Of a DNA stretch of 64,000 nt, positions 25,591 to 40,500 are shown piece by piece. Made by a program: the position numbers and the translations under genes. The number at the start of each line of letters is the position of its first letter. Position 1 is the first letter of the stretch. Origin of the DNA: Typha latifolia (Eukaryota; Streptophyta; Magnoliopsida; Poales; Typhaceae). A model generated the notes under the pieces. It had not been told where the DNA came from, searched no databases, and was given only the letters and a program-made list of their open reading frames with translations. The DNA is taken from NCBI GenBank assembly GCA_019914945.1, contig CM034113.1:496001-560000 (forward strand), in the 5' to 3' direction.

Positions 25591-28500
25591 CCTGGTGAGC
25601 AGCCGACGAGGGAGACGAGAGGGAGTCACCGGCGACCACTCTCTCTAGCTTTCTCCCTTCCTCGTGTCGGACGCGAGAAGAGAGAAGGGATGGGTTGGGC
25701 TCGGGTTTAACCCGAACCAACCCCCTTTTCTTTTAAATTCGAATTGGGTTCGGGTTCGAATTTTGGATCCACAGACTCGACCCGAACTAATTAAATTGGA
25801 TAGGCTGCGGGCTAAACCGCAGCCCAATCCATTTTCTTGGCTGGGCCTTGGCCCAACCCGATTAGTTTCTTTTGGCTGGGCTTTGGCCCAGCCCGATTAG
25901 CCTTATTTTTGGAATGGGCCGGGCCAACAGTAGCCCAGCCCAATCTAATGGGTGGGTTAAACCCATTTTAGTTTTTCTTTTAGTTTTATTTTTTAAAATT
26001 TTAAACAGATACTGTTATTATTCAAATAAAAAATTTGAATATTATTTATTATTTAAGGTGGTGAATTCTAGTACGTGAGATAGAGATTTGAAATTTCGAT
26101 TGTCTTGCCTAGACTCAGGTGAGTGGGTTCACTCACATGTTTATTTTATTGTATTTCGTATTTTTGTCAGACCATGAAAATTTTCTGTGCAAATTATTTA
26201 TTTCACCCTTATGTGTAAAAATTAAATTGTTGTAATTTCTGTGTGCAAATTTATTTATTTCATCCATACGTGCAAAAATTTAATTGTTTTATTTTCTGTG
26301 TGCATTTAATTATTATATTCAGTGCATCACCATACTTCGTGCAAATATTGAAATTTGTGAAAAAAAAATGAGACTAATATTGATACGACTTAGAGAACAG
26401 TCCCGGTATAAATCGTTTGCGATTTTCCGTGGTGACTCAAGTTTATCTGGAAATCCAGGGGAAAGTCCTAAATTAGATCACTGCGGTGACTTTCTTAGGT
26501 GACTCTGGCGGGGTTAGGTGACTCTAACTTCTCTCAACGGTTAGAGGAAAAGACAGAGTGTGTTAATCATAGGATGATACCCTCTGATGACCCTAACCGG
26601 ATTAGCTATGAAGAAAAGTCCCGAGCGTCATCTCGAGGTGACTTCTAGTTGATGTAGATCCACAGGGTTTAGACCCATTGAGACATATGACAGTATAAAT
26701 ATCAAAAGATGTTAATATGTTGAAAATGTGCAAAGTTACAAGTTATAACATCTCTCTCTATTATTATCATTGTTATTATTTAGAGAGCATACCTATTGTA
26801 TATTGTGATGGATATTGTTGCTTTTAGTTTAATTTATTCAGTATTAATATGAATTAAAATTTATTTGGTTAGTGAGTGGATTCCACTCACTGAGCTATAG
26901 TTGTTGGCTCATGGGTTCTTTTGTTTTTGTATTTATTTCAGGTAATAGTCAACGGGGCGACTGAGCGAGATGTACCCGGACTCCACCTCCACTTAGGATT
27001 CACCTATTTACCTTTTCGCTCTTTTGATTTTATGCTTTAGATTAGACATTTTATTTATTTAGTTTAGAGACTCAAAAACATTAACATTGTTTTATATTTT
27101 TATTGCAATTAGTTATAAAATTTAATAAAGCACATTCTCATTTTATTTTATTTTATTTTGCCATCGTACACTTTAGAGAGTATTAATAAGGCTTCGTGCA
27201 TCTCAAGCATATTGAGATGCATGCCCGGTCATGATTCCTATTTTGGGTCGTGACAGAACAGTCTCGATATAAATCGTTTGCGATTTTCCGTGGTGACTCA
27301 AGTCTATCTGGAAGTCCAGGGGAAAGTCCTAAATTAGATCACTGCGGTGACTTTCTTAGGTGACTCTGGCGGGGTTAGGGAACGGTCCTAGGATAAATGA
27401 AAAAATTTCTTAGGTGACTCTAACTTCTCTTAACGGTTAGAGGAAAAGACAGAGTGTGTTAATCACAGGGTGATACCCTCTGATGACCCTAACCGGATCA
27501 ACTATGAAGAAAAGTCCCGAGCGTCATCTCGAGGTGACTTCTAGTTGATGTGGATCCACAGGGTTTAGACCCATTGAGACATATGACAGTATAAATATCA
27601 AAAGATGTTAATATGTTGAAAACGTGCAAGGTTACAAGTTGTAACATCTCTCTATTGTTATCATCGCTATTAGTTAGAGAGCATGCCTATTGCATATTGT
27701 GATGAATATTATTGCTTTTAGTTTAATTTATTCAGCATTAATATGAATTAAAATTTATTTGGTTTTCCAGTGGATTCCACTTAGTGAGCTATAATTGTTG
27801 GCTCACGGCTTCTATTGTTTTTGTATTGTTATTTATTTCAGGTAATAATTAGCGGGGCGACTGAGCAAGATGTACCCGGACTCCACCTCCACTTAGGATT
27901 CACCTATTTACCTTTCTGCTCTTTTAGATTTTGTGCTTTAGATTAGAAGTTTTATTTATTTAATTTAGAGACTCAAAAACATTAACATTGTTTTTTTTAT
28001 CTTCATTGCAATTAGTCATAAAATTTAATAAAGCACATTCTCAATTTATTTATTTATTTTGTCATCGTACACGTAGAGAGTATTAATAAGGCTTAGTGCA
28101 TCTCAAGCATATTGAGATGCATGGCCGGTCATGATTCCTATTTTGGGTCGTGACAAAACCCATCATTAATTTATATAAAATGATTCAAATCTACGTCTTT
28201 AACCTATCAAAAAAGTCTCAAGCCTAGAAGTGAGACAACATGTTAGAATATAAAAAGATAAAAATTATTGTGATATGATCTTCCCCTCGAAGTGGCTTAT
28301 TCTGATCTGCTATGTGTTCTGGATAGAAATTAGGACAAAACTTTCGGGAGATCTTTCGGACAATCTACTAGTTGGATTGATCTGATTTGATATGTTGTAG
28401 CCGTAGAAAAGAGCTTTCCAACGAATCTAATATCTCGATATTTGGATGGCTATATTGAGAGATATCGTCGAATTAGTGGATGGAGGTTGGGATGGACAAA

Positions 28501-31500
28501 TATGTGGGATAAAGTTTCAAATTGATTTTGGGGGATTCGTGGATGGAGGCACATACTCCTAACTGTGGGATGGTGGTGAAAAGCCAGCTGAGATGGGGTG
28601 GTGCCAGTTAGGTAAGTGGTGGTTAAATGTTAGGAACAATGGTGGTGTAGAGCTGTAACGTATAGTTTAAGAAAGAAAGGAGAAGGGAGAAGTCGGACGA
28701 ACAGATAGGCAGCTTGGTTGCCTAAGGGTGGTGGTCGGCCAAGCTTGGTGATAGTTGAACAATGAAGGAGAAAGAGAGGGAGCGAGAGAGAGAGAGAGAG
28801 ACCAACTAGGATTTCAATAATCTAAGAATGACAAACTCAGGTGCATACCACAACATTTAAAGATGGCTCCCTGACTCGACTTGTCAACCTAGCCAACTTC
28901 GACTTAGATCCAACCAACTCAAACCAAACCTAATACATCAATCACATATTAGCCTCTAGGCCTAACCAATTACAACTCTAATTAACAATTAAACTTGAAC
29001 CTAACTTGATTAGTCGAATCGAACAGACTTGAGTCCAACTAATCCACATAAGCAATGACGAATATATATAAGCAAAAGATTAGAAAGCAAATACACTAAA
29101 CATAGAGTGTTAAAGCAAAAGCAACTAGTCAAGAAATGCAAGAATAAATATAAATAGATAACTAGCTGGGAGAAAAGACATAAATGCCCCTGACCACCTT
29201 TAGGCACTGAACTCAAATGGAATTGAGTTCATCCTCATGGTTGGGGTCATAATAGTCCACCACACTTCCTTCTCAAGGTGATTAGTTGGGAAACGCTCCA
29301 AGTTGGTTTGAATCTAGCCTAACTCGTGCCCCCGTGATGTCGCCTCCATTATAATCTTCGATGGAGTTGTTGGTGGCCTAGTCCCTCTCCACATGTGTAC
29401 CCCTATCCAAGGGGGCTGAGGTAGCCCCTCCATCAAGTGCAAAGTCGAGCTCACCTATGCTTTCACCCCCTCAAGTCGTATCACCCTGCCGTTTTGTTAG
29501 AATGTCATTCACATGTTGCTGAACTCAGATATCATTGGTCCTAAGCTTTTCAGCCACTGTCTTCATAGGATCACTGCGGTAACTTTTTTAGGTGACTCTG
29601 ACGGGATTAGAGAACAGTCCTAGGATGAATGAGAAATTTCTTAGGTGACTCTAACCTCTCTCAACGATTAGTTAAAAAGACAGGGTGTATTGATCACATA
29701 GTGATACCATCTGATAACCCTAACCGGATAAGCTATGAGGAAAAGTCCCGAGCATCATCTCGAAGTGACTTCTAGTTGATGTTCATCCACAGGGTATAGA
29801 CCCATTAAGACAAATGACATTATAAACATTGGAAAGATGTTAATATGTTGAAACTAAGCAAGGCTACAAGTTATAACTCTCTATTATTATCATTGTCATT
29901 ATTTACAAGCATGTCTGTTGAAATTTGTTATTTATATTGTTGAACTTGGGTTTTATTAATACTACAAAATGTTTATAAATTATTTGATTTTCAAGTGGAT
30001 TTCACTCACTGAGCTATAGTTGTTGGCTCATGGATTTCTTTTTTTTTTTCTTTTTTTTATCTATCTCAGGTAATAATCAGCGTGGCGACTGAGCGAGATG
30101 CACCGGGACCCTACCTTCACTTAGGACCTACTTATTTACCTGTTCGCTCTTTTGGATTTATATTTTAGATTAATTGTTAATTTTATTTCGTTTAGAGACA
30201 CAAACAATGACATTATTTTATGTTCATTGCAATTAGTTTAATTTAATAAAGTAGATCTTCTTCGTTTATTTATCATTGCCATTGTACACTTAGGAAGTAT
30301 TAGTAAGGCTTCGTGTATCTCAAGCGTATTGAGGTACATGGCCAGTCATGATTCCTATTTCGAGTCGTGACAGGAATGCATATCTTATCTCCATCATCAC
30401 CGCCACTAGACTAAATCTCGTCATTATCACCATCACCATCACCATCATCATCATCATCATCGTCGTCGTAGTCGTAGTCGTAGTCGTAGTCGTAGTCGTA
30501 GTCGTAGTCGTCATCATCATCATCATCAATTTTATGTAAGCCTTCTTAATGATCAATTGATCGGTTGATTTGATAGTGATTGATGAAAATAGAAAAAAAA
30601 ATTTAAAAATATAGCTTCACATAGCACAATAGCCAGCACGTGACCGTGCCACTACTAGCACAGCCATCCATGTCTTTAATAAGATAAGTCATTTACAAAA
30701 ATAATCTAAAGATAAAAGAATCTAATGTAAACTTTAATATGTTATAATTTGGGTGATAGTGTCTTTTGATTTCATCCAAGTAAAGTATACTTGCAAAATA
30801 GGCCAGAGATCTATGAATTTATTTCCAATTCATTTATTTATATAACTTACTGTTTTCATATCATAATCAGAAGTCTCCTACCTTTGTCACCATTGATTGG
30901 AAATCAATAATTCTATGGCGTTGACATATCGAAGGCAAGTGTTTTAGTTAAAAGTAACTATGCGTTAGAGGAAAACTTGAAGGTTTCTTAAAGATTAGCC
31001 AAGTAAAGGGACCAAACAAAGTTCTAATACCAATGAACTACAATCTCTTCCAATTCTTTAATTCCTAGCATAACGGGTATGGGTTCAGTACTTTAAAACT
31101 TCACAATTTTTATTTAATAATTGAGATGCAAGAATAAATCTAGATACTCAATCATTTAAGGTGAGTCCACTATATTAACAGCCATTTAACCTTTTTTCTG
31201 TTGCTAATTGATCAAATCTATGAAAAAGATCCATGTACAACTTTACCATTATCCCAGAAGAGCAATAAAGAATAACGAATCAGAAAACTTTAGGCAACAA
31301 GCAAAAGGATCTTTAACTGAGAAGGCTGTATTTTAAGGAAAATTGATCTCATCATATCCGACATTTAATTTAAAGAACAACAAAGCATGACAAACCTGTA
31401 ATCAATTAATGATTTTTGCAAAAAATTTCTACCAGCATCAATTGTTCGGAAATAGTCAACCTGAATACAGTAATGATAAAGATCAATTAGAAACCAAGAC

Positions 31501-34500
31501 ATGCTAAAGGAAAGGATTAACTGGATACTTTTAGAAAATGATCTATATACCCTGAATGTAGCAGTTCCAGGCAGTAGGACATCAAGGGACATCATCTGGC
31601 AAGCTTCGCGAAATTGCTTTTCAAGGAGTGTTGAAGACAATTCTTTGTTTTGGAAAGGATTGACAACCACAGCATTTATTGTGGAAGTCATAGGAAAATA
31701 TATAACATATATAGCCCTTCCCTCAGATAAGCTAGAAAACAAGGCAGGAAGAAAATTCAGTTTCATGAAAATCTTGCACTTGTTCCTGTGAAAGGACAAT
31801 TTGCAGTCTTAACAATGAACAATGACATAGGCATGTAAACATTGGAAATATAAATCCATCTGATACTTTGTTTTCTTATAAGGCCCAAAATACTGTTCAC
31901 TTGCTGAAAATAAGGGCATGTTTGTTTTAAATATAATGCAGTTTAAAAGTGCGCCTATATAATTGATATAAGACGAAACTTAAAAAATCAAATTGCAATA
32001 CTCGCACCTCTTCGTGAATTTATCAAAGAAGTTATACATTACTCTCTGAGTACATCTTAAGAGACAGAGAGCATAGTCAAAGCATGAAAGTTGAGACTTA
32101 AGAATTGGAAGTTTGAAAGTTGAAACCTCAACTAGACATATGGATACATTATAATAATAAGTATTACAACATACCTGTGATACAGATAGAAAAAGGAAAT
32201 TGTTTCTTCCAGGTAAGAGCATTCAGCTGTAGTTTTCATTTGTAGTTCACTTAGATCCCATGCATCTTGAACATTACGGACTTTGACAGTCTTGTCCACT
32301 TTGCACACACAACCGATTTGGAGGATTGCATTGTACTCTAATGATATCTTTGTTTCATACACTCCCTGGGAATACCCATGTTTTTCAGTCAATTGGAGTT
32401 ATACTGAAAACATGGCTCACTGGCTAGTGCTAGATTGTCAAATGATATTTGGAATCCAAGATGAACAGATGAACTGAAATGATGATAGATTTCTATACAG
32501 TTAACTAAAATAATGAATTGAGGATGACCTACTAAAATTCTAGAAAAGAACCATCGATATCTAACTTTTCCCTTGGTTATAGGATCACACATTGAAGTCC
32601 TATTACAATGTCATGTCACTAAAGTAAGGAAATAACTCCAAATGTACTTGTGAAACAAATACAAGGTTTTAAGAGCAATATCACAAATGCCACAAAAGAT
32701 TACCTCAATTTCGGGGTCTGCTAGGTGAACAGCAAGCTTCTTGCTTTCAGCCCTGAATTGATCTTCACTTGTTACCACCTACAATAACTAACAATTAGAT
32801 CATTCAGATAGTAATGCTGATATATCCTATCCTGCTGTTAAATCTGAAGCAATTCAATTCTTAGAAGACTGTGATACCTCAATGAGATTGTAGCTGGGTC
32901 TGCTATGAGGAAGAATCTTTTTTACACGTCTTCCAGGAAATTCTTCTGTAATAGGTGCTCTCGAGTTGAGATAGAACACTCTTGGAACATTTATTGGAAC
33001 CTTAAGCATGGCACCTTCTGCAACAACCCATGCATAAAAGAGTCCAGGTTGTGTACTTGAAACAAGTTGTATTATCTGGTGCATGAGTTACTTTCGCTAA
33101 TCAAGAATCAGTCAACAAACATGAAAGGATGACATAAACAAAGAAATAGAGCCCCCAATACAGAAGAAATTGATTCCAAATGCATCTACCTGCCAGTGAG
33201 ATCTAACAAGAGCCAGCTCATTTTTTCTGAAAAATGATGTAAGGCGATTCCTATCCTTGTCATGCCTATCGTTGAACTTGGAGGTAGACAACTTACTTTC
33301 ACCAGAAGACTTAGATGATCCCACTGTGCTAGCCAATCTGAAAGACAACAAGGCATATTTACACAAGAAAGAAAAGAATTACGTGACAAAAGTTCAGAAC
33401 CTCATAGTAAAACATTCTTTTTGTAGAAAAGTACTTTTGGCTGCAAAAGGCTACAAAATTAAGTAGTACAAGAGAGCCTGATATCCAAGATTAATTTATT
33501 TCAATTGATAACTGAAATTATTTTTAGACACATCTAGGAAATTAATCATGATAAGTAATTAGTGAATCAATTGAAGATCAACGATCTACCAAATTAGAAA
33601 AAAGAAGAAAAAATATTGTATGATAGGAGCACATTATTAGGATAGTAAGCAAAGGTTCAGCATACTTGACAGGATACATATGGGCAACTTACGACTTCTT
33701 TAACTACAAAATAACTTTGTTGATCTTTTTCTCAAAACAGAACGAAAGAAAATCGTTGATCAAGATATTGCAAATTTATGATTGTCTTAGGAGATCAAAC
33801 ATATATATTTCAAGCACAGCCTGCAGACAGTCTACAGAAGTACTTTCTAAGTTGATTCTTCTTTAATCTTTTTATGTCTATAAAATGGCAAACCTTTGCC
33901 AAGGATTGACTGTACATATGTTGGAATTGACATCATTTTTAAGCTTAACAAGGTCATGATCCCTTGCACATTTTGAGGGGTAGTAACCTCTAAAAACAAT
34001 GTAATATTTGGAACAAACGCAATTAGGTACTTGCCTGGTTCCTATTCTAAAATGCGCTCGGGCCAGTGATACATTCCAAGAACTATCCAGCTTTTGGCAT
34101 ACCTTTGCCAACCAGTCAAAAAGAAGTGGTGTTTAGTATACCACCTCATTTTGTGCAAATTGAAATTTGGAATTGTTCCAACTTCCAGTAAGTTCTTAAA
34201 GAATCATAATATAAAAGAATGTCAACCGTTTGAGAAAATTTGACTAGCAACAAAATGAACAAGACCAACTATTCATTAAGAATTTGGAACTGCTGTATCA
34301 ATATTTAATACATGGTGCATTCTTGTTGTTTACTTTGTTAATTCATAGTAATGGATTTTCTCTATCAAAAAAATGGAAAGAAGTTATTCCAAGAGGCCAC
34401 ACTAGAGATCAACGATCCGTGCTACAGGCACGGACCGTGCCGACCAGCACGGCATGGCACGGCACATGCCACAGCACTTGCCGGCCGTGCCGTAAGAAAA

Positions 34501-37500
34501 GGAGAGAAAAAGGTAAGGGATACTCACCTTTGCCTTTGCAATCGCCATCATTCGTTGCTCGTCAATCGCCCGGTCCGAATCCATATCCGCAACTTAAGTT
34601 TTACCACCCCCCCCCCCCCGGTGTGTGTGTGTGTGTGTGTGGCTAGGGCATCTGATGAAGCGACGGCGACTGATAGCTCGACGACGAGGTCAATGGTGCG
34701 CAACGAAGAAATTAGGAGGGGTGCCGTGCGGCACCCCTCGTACCACGTGCCGGTACGCCGCCGGCACGGCCATCCATGCTAGAGATAAGAGGTACTTATC
34801 ATCTGCAACACCAATCCTAAGATTTTTTTTTTGCAATTTGGCCAGGAATATTCCAATGAAAAAGAACAGGATGTTGAACGAAGTTGCAACTCTACAGATT
34901 GTGAAAAAAAGAATATGTACACTACCTGCGCTTCTTTCTCTCCTCACGAGTGTCTTTCCATTTTCTCTTCTTGCCATCAAGCCATCCTTGATAATCAATA
35001 TTTCTGTCGACATTTTCACTGGATGCATCATTTTGATTCAGAGACATGAGTGGTTTATTTAACGCGCATGCAACTATATTTTTCTGCTGCTTGGTATGAA
35101 GCATCCCGGCTTCTGTGAAAGATGGATAAGTTGGATGATTTTCTTTATTTATTTCATAATTGTGAATAACCGGCTTCTGTACAATCGATGAAGCGGCCTT
35201 TGAAGTCACCAAGTCTTCCAAATCGGTAAGTTCCTTCACATTTTGTATTGTCTCATCTTTGCTTGATGCACTGAAGATATCAACAAGCTTACGCTGGCGA
35301 AACCTGTCCTCTTTCTCACGAACCTTCTTGTGCAGCCAATCAGGATGAAGAACTCTAGGTACAGGGTTAGAAACCTGATAATAGTTGAATTGTCACAATG
35401 AGTTAAAACTGTTGCCAAACCACCAAGAAAAGTTCGAAGTTCAACCTTCTGCATTGCAGCAGGGATTGTGATGATCTTTTGAATGCTTGAACTAAGACGT
35501 TGCTTGTAATAGGACCAATCGACTATAGATCGAATCCCCGCATCAGATGAAATCTTGCACCATTTGCGTAAATAGAATTTTGCAATTTCTGCTACATGGA
35601 AATGTAAATGGACATGAAGGATGCAATGTATTAGACACCTCATAAGTTTTGATATCAAAAAAATTGAAACATATCATGGAAAAGAGAGATAGCCAGTACC
35701 AGCATCTGTCTCAAAAATTGCAACAGGGACAGCACGGTTACTTACTGGAGTGCCCTGGAAGAATTAGTGGTCAAGAGAATAAGAGTTGCAGTTGTACATG
35801 AAACTTCCAAAGTCTCTTAGACATTCAAGAAACAAGGAAATCAAATATAAACTACTTATATAAAATGGCTCTTCTGCCAATAAGATGATAAGAACAAAAA
35901 AGATTCCAAAATTTTGTTTCGAACAGAAAGAAGATAATTGGAAAGAAAAGAGTTATACCTTAGCTCAAATAAACCAGATATCTGTAATTTCCAAAACATG
36001 AATTGGTACGTAACAATGCCTTAAGCCCCTAACTCATGCATTATGAATTCTAATAAAATCCAATCCCCCATATTTACACTATGAATTCTAATAAAATCCA
36101 ATCCCCCACATTTATTCCTTAGGTGATAATATAAGCTATTGATAGATCATTACATACACATGCAAGTTTCTCTCTTTCCTTATACTACTTCATTAATAGT
36201 CTTTTTAAGTAACAGCTTCTGTAGCTGAGCTAACCTGTATGAAGTGAAATCGATCTTCAGAAGCTATTGCTTAGAAACAAAATTACATTATTAGATATGA
36301 AGCACAGATATGGATACGGGATATGAATACAATATGATACGAATACATCAATATGGCAAATCTTAAAAAATAAAGATACAATATGCCTAGGATATATATA
36401 TATATATATGATTTATAGATTGAATTAGTGAACTTTTGTGCTTTTGCTTTCTTGAGGAACTATGTATTATTTTTGTGTATGATAGTTTATATAAGGATTT
36501 TCAATTAATTTATTAAAAGAACCATCATTCGTAACAAAGAACTAGTATTATGTAGTATATTATCAACTAAGATGTAAGATAAACAAGCAATTCAATTTAT
36601 AAATCAAAAGAAATTGACTATTATAGACATGATTTCCTAATATAAATCATAAAATAAACAACCAAGCTCATTCTTTCACGACAAGAAACCTTCTAGATTC
36701 AATAAGAAATGAAAGGTGATATTCTCTTTCGATTTGGCCTCTATTGATAGGAATGTTGGAAGTGTCCAAGAAATATCCAAGAAGTATCTGGAAAATATCC
36801 ACATTATTAATTTTATTGATTAAAATTAGGATACTTTAAGGAAGTATCCGATGAGTATCGCATCTGAAGACAAATACGACAAGAGTAAAGAAGTATTTGG
36901 GTTTCTTAGGTTAGACTTAATTCTATAATTCTTTCCCAAACTCTAATTGTATGATAGACTAATGCCATGATAATGAGCTTAGATATATCTCCTTGTTTCA
37001 AACTTTCAATAAATTGAGTAAAGCTATTATATTCTTTCTCCTCTCATTTGTAATCTTTATAGAACTTAGTAAGGTATAGGCAATTTAATCTCATATCTCC
37101 TAGATATCTTCACGGTTAGATAACCAGTTGACCCAAGCTATTAGAAAACCGACCAACAATGTCTATCATGCCTTAACATGCCCCCTTCATGTGCAGTCTC
37201 TAATACAACGTGTGAACAGATGATAGACAATAAGATATGTAGTCCATCATACCACAATAAAATAGAAATCAGAAATTAGGGAATAAAGTGGGCCGATGAG
37301 GTTAGAACCTATGACTGCCAACTAGCGCTAATACCATGTTAGATAACTGGTTAATCTAAAAAACTTAGCTATTAAATAGCAGGCCATTATGTATACCATG
37401 CTTTTAACATTCACGGAATTAAATATGAAGCAGAAAGAAGTTGAGACTTGGTAAAATTCTGCAAATCTACCAATAGCTAGAAAAGGACGACTTACTTGTG

Positions 37501-40500
37501 GCTCTCGTGCAACTATATATTGACAATGTAGTCCTTTGTCTTTGACCATAGTATCCCCAAGAAAATCTGCAAGTCGTCTTGCTGTAGTTACAGCACATGA
37601 CTTCTGCTCTCCATAATCAACTAAAGATTTGCTCATTGTGCTTGATTCTGATATATAACCAAGCAGCTCACTGTCAGCAACATCAATTCCTTGATTCTGG
37701 GAAAAAGATATATAGTTTGAGTTATATGACATGCATTGCCCATCTGTCCAACTTATTATTAGTAAAAGAGAGTGGAGTAGCAGATAATATCTTCTGCAAG
37801 TTCATCTCTTACATCCAGAAGATCTAACCAACGGTTTGCAACAGATGCCACAGCTGCATAGCATTCCTCTATGGTAGATCCATGAAGAAACTTGTCAAAA
37901 ACCTCTGCCTGTGAACAGAAAAAAAAAAAAAGTGGTATGTACTATGTACTACATAAAAATGTAAGTATATTGTTTGAATATCATAACTGCATCAGTGAAG
38001 GGTGTAAGGGACAGAAATGGGGAGTATAAGGTTGAAGTTTGCAGAAAAGAGAGGCAGGTAAAAGGCAAAAAAGAGAGGCAGCACTGAGGTATCTTGAAGT
38101 CTTCGGTGGGCAACTTGGCATGATTGATTTCAGTGTCAGAACTACTCTGATAGAGCTTATATGATCCTAAAAATAGTCTAGTTGCCATAGTATAACTATA
38201 AAGCACAAATTGTATAACTATTAAATTTGTCAGAACTCAGATGATTACCAAATAAGAAGATTGTTCATCTCAAAATAGAAGAGTTAATACTTCTCCACAT
38301 CTATGAAGGATATCGATTGTGTGCTTTCAGAATTTATAGCAAGAAATTAACTATTCTTCATTTCCATTTTGAAAGAACATGTTTTTCATGTGCCAATCTA
38401 AGAGAATCACAATATATTACAAAAGAAATCTAGCTGATTTGAGAAAGAAGCAAACCCGCATAGATAAACTAATACACCACATCCACACATAACATGCTAA
38501 GTTTTAGTGTAAAGTGTAAACTGTAAAGTATATCTGGTACCTTGATGACTACATATATAGAAGTTGATTTTTCTTGATTCACATGAAAAGGAGAAAGACT
38601 GTGTTTAGTCATATGAATAGTGCATCAAATAGGACAAGGTAACAGGAAAAGGCAAATGCTAGTACAGCAGACTACTACATTATTCATGAATTGTTCAATT
38701 TCAAAATTAAGCCAAAGAAATACACACAGGTCTTTTTATAGCAATTAAATATTCCTAGTAGATTGGACATATTTTCTTCCACAATACAAAAACAAAAGCA
38801 TATATCCTTAAAAGAGAGAACAGGTTTACCTGGAAAACCTTTATGAGCTTCAGCTCACCTCTACGTTTGATTTCAAAACCTTTAAGCTCAGCTAGGGTAC
38901 CATCTTCGTTAAAAACAGCATACCGCTTTTTTATTAAAATTCCCTCTTCCTTTGAAGCTGGAAGGATCATTGCCTGTTAGCAGGCAAGCATTATGAGCAT
39001 GAGAGGTATGTACTATCCACAAAAGCAGATACTAAATAAAGGTACTTCAATTGCAGAAGGTTTACCTTATATGGTCCATCAACTTCAAATTCAATGGAGC
39101 ATTCACTGTGTGTTGTATAAATCTTATTAACCGGATCTTTAAGCATCTGATAGGAGATCCAGAAAGCAAATTTAAGTGAATTCGATTTAAGTAACTGACT
39201 TTCAAAATATAGCATGATGAAGCTACATAACTTACTCTTGGAAGACATAGAGCAAACAAGCACATTTTTCAAACTTAACATCAACTTTTGCTTTTTCTTT
39301 TCTCACCTGGTATTGATCATTAGTGTTGTTCATCGCCACATCAACATTCAACATCACACATGGATATGAGATAGTGAACTTTCTCTTTCCATCTCTGAAA
39401 TAATAACTATCATTAGCGCAACATATGATAAGCTGCAAACACAAAAGAGCACAATACAACCTAGATTTGGCAAAATAAAAACTCCAAATTCTAAATGCAG
39501 TTTCACATAAAACTTATGAAGTTTATGTTTAGACCCTTCGAAAGTAGATTTCTGAGATCTGAGTATTAAGTGGTGAGCAGTTTACTCACTTATTCCTTCA
39601 TTTTCCTAGAATTTTAAAATGAAGGTAAAAAATGAGGAAATATTTGCATGTATCACCAAATGAGGAAAATATTTTGATCTATCACATATCACTAAATGAG
39701 GAAAGTATATGGATATATCACTAAATATATGCCTTGCAACTATCACTAGTTTTCTTTACTTTCTGCCAGTTGTTTGAATTTCTCAAATTTTAGTAAATGT
39801 TAAACAAAACTCTACTCTTCCCTTTTTAACTCGAATGGAGCATAATTTTAATGTTACTAAGTTCATATAAACCTAGTTCTACCATTTTAGAACCTTTCCC
39901 AAACAATCAACTTAAAGAAAGAGCCAAGAAGAAAAGAAAAAGAAAAAGAAAATCCCCTTCAGAAAACCCAACCAAAATGTTTGTATCCATGGCAGCAAGT
40001 CAGCAACAAGCCATCAAAATCTATCACTCTAACTAACAGGAGAACCATTGATTAAGCTAAAAAGATGAAAATTATTCGTACTAGATTCTATGATGTCAAA
40101 ATATAAATGATTCCTATGAAAAATAAGTATTTTAATTATTATCACATAATTTTCTAGCTGAATTTCTTTTTGCAACTTGGAGGAAGAAAATGAATCAGCA
40201 TTTTGAGGAGTAATTAGATAAATACGAAACATGCTATAATTGAACATTTATCATCAATTATGAAACATATTTGGACTCTTTTGCACAAAATTTAGAAGAG
40301 TAATTATGTACTCACTTTCCTTTAAAGGTAAAGTTTTCAGGAAAAGAGCCAGGAAGAGCACACCAGATGCCATCTGTATCCAATTCAAGTGGTCGTCCAA
40401 TCTTTTCAACAAGCAAACGAGCATTCTGAATAATCTTTGCGCCAGTATAGGTCACAACTCCAGCCATTTCCATTGAGTACCATCTTGCACCCCTTTGAAA

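Larger units (their letters stand above)
17299..33337 (-). other. Pol epsilon exons 30-49: C-terminal inactive module and zinc fingers
   Basis: Exons 30-47 encode the non-catalytic exonuclease/polymerase-like C-terminal half known from the family (DUF1744 region and after). The last two exons carry CysA (Cys2095, Cys2098, Cys2119, Cys2124) and CysB (Cys2155, Cys2158, Cys2170, Cys2173; CLRC and CPAC). These bind the small subunits of the holoenzyme. All eight zinc-ligand cysteines are present. Confidence 0.9.

Noticed and set aside
23708..25900. Arg/Ser/Pro-rich open frames in the GC-rich block of intron 35
   Set aside because: They come from LTR leader sequence and (CT)n/(GA)n tracts; the same block recurs as LTR, with no domain or conserved frame.
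30320..30556. Long poly-Thr/Met and poly-Val/Ile open frames on both strands
   Set aside because: They are translations of the (ATC)n/(GTCGTA)n microsatellite, not genes.
34284..35062. Overlapping frames of 113-145 residues around the GC-rich MITE
   Set aside because: They run through MITE arms, C/GT simple repeats and the antisense of exon 29; no protein family is evident.
36280..37340. Possible additional Pol epsilon exon or transposon in intron 26
   Set aside because: Exons 26 and 27 join in frame without it; repeated GATAC/TATCC words suggest old repeat DNA but no ends could be set.
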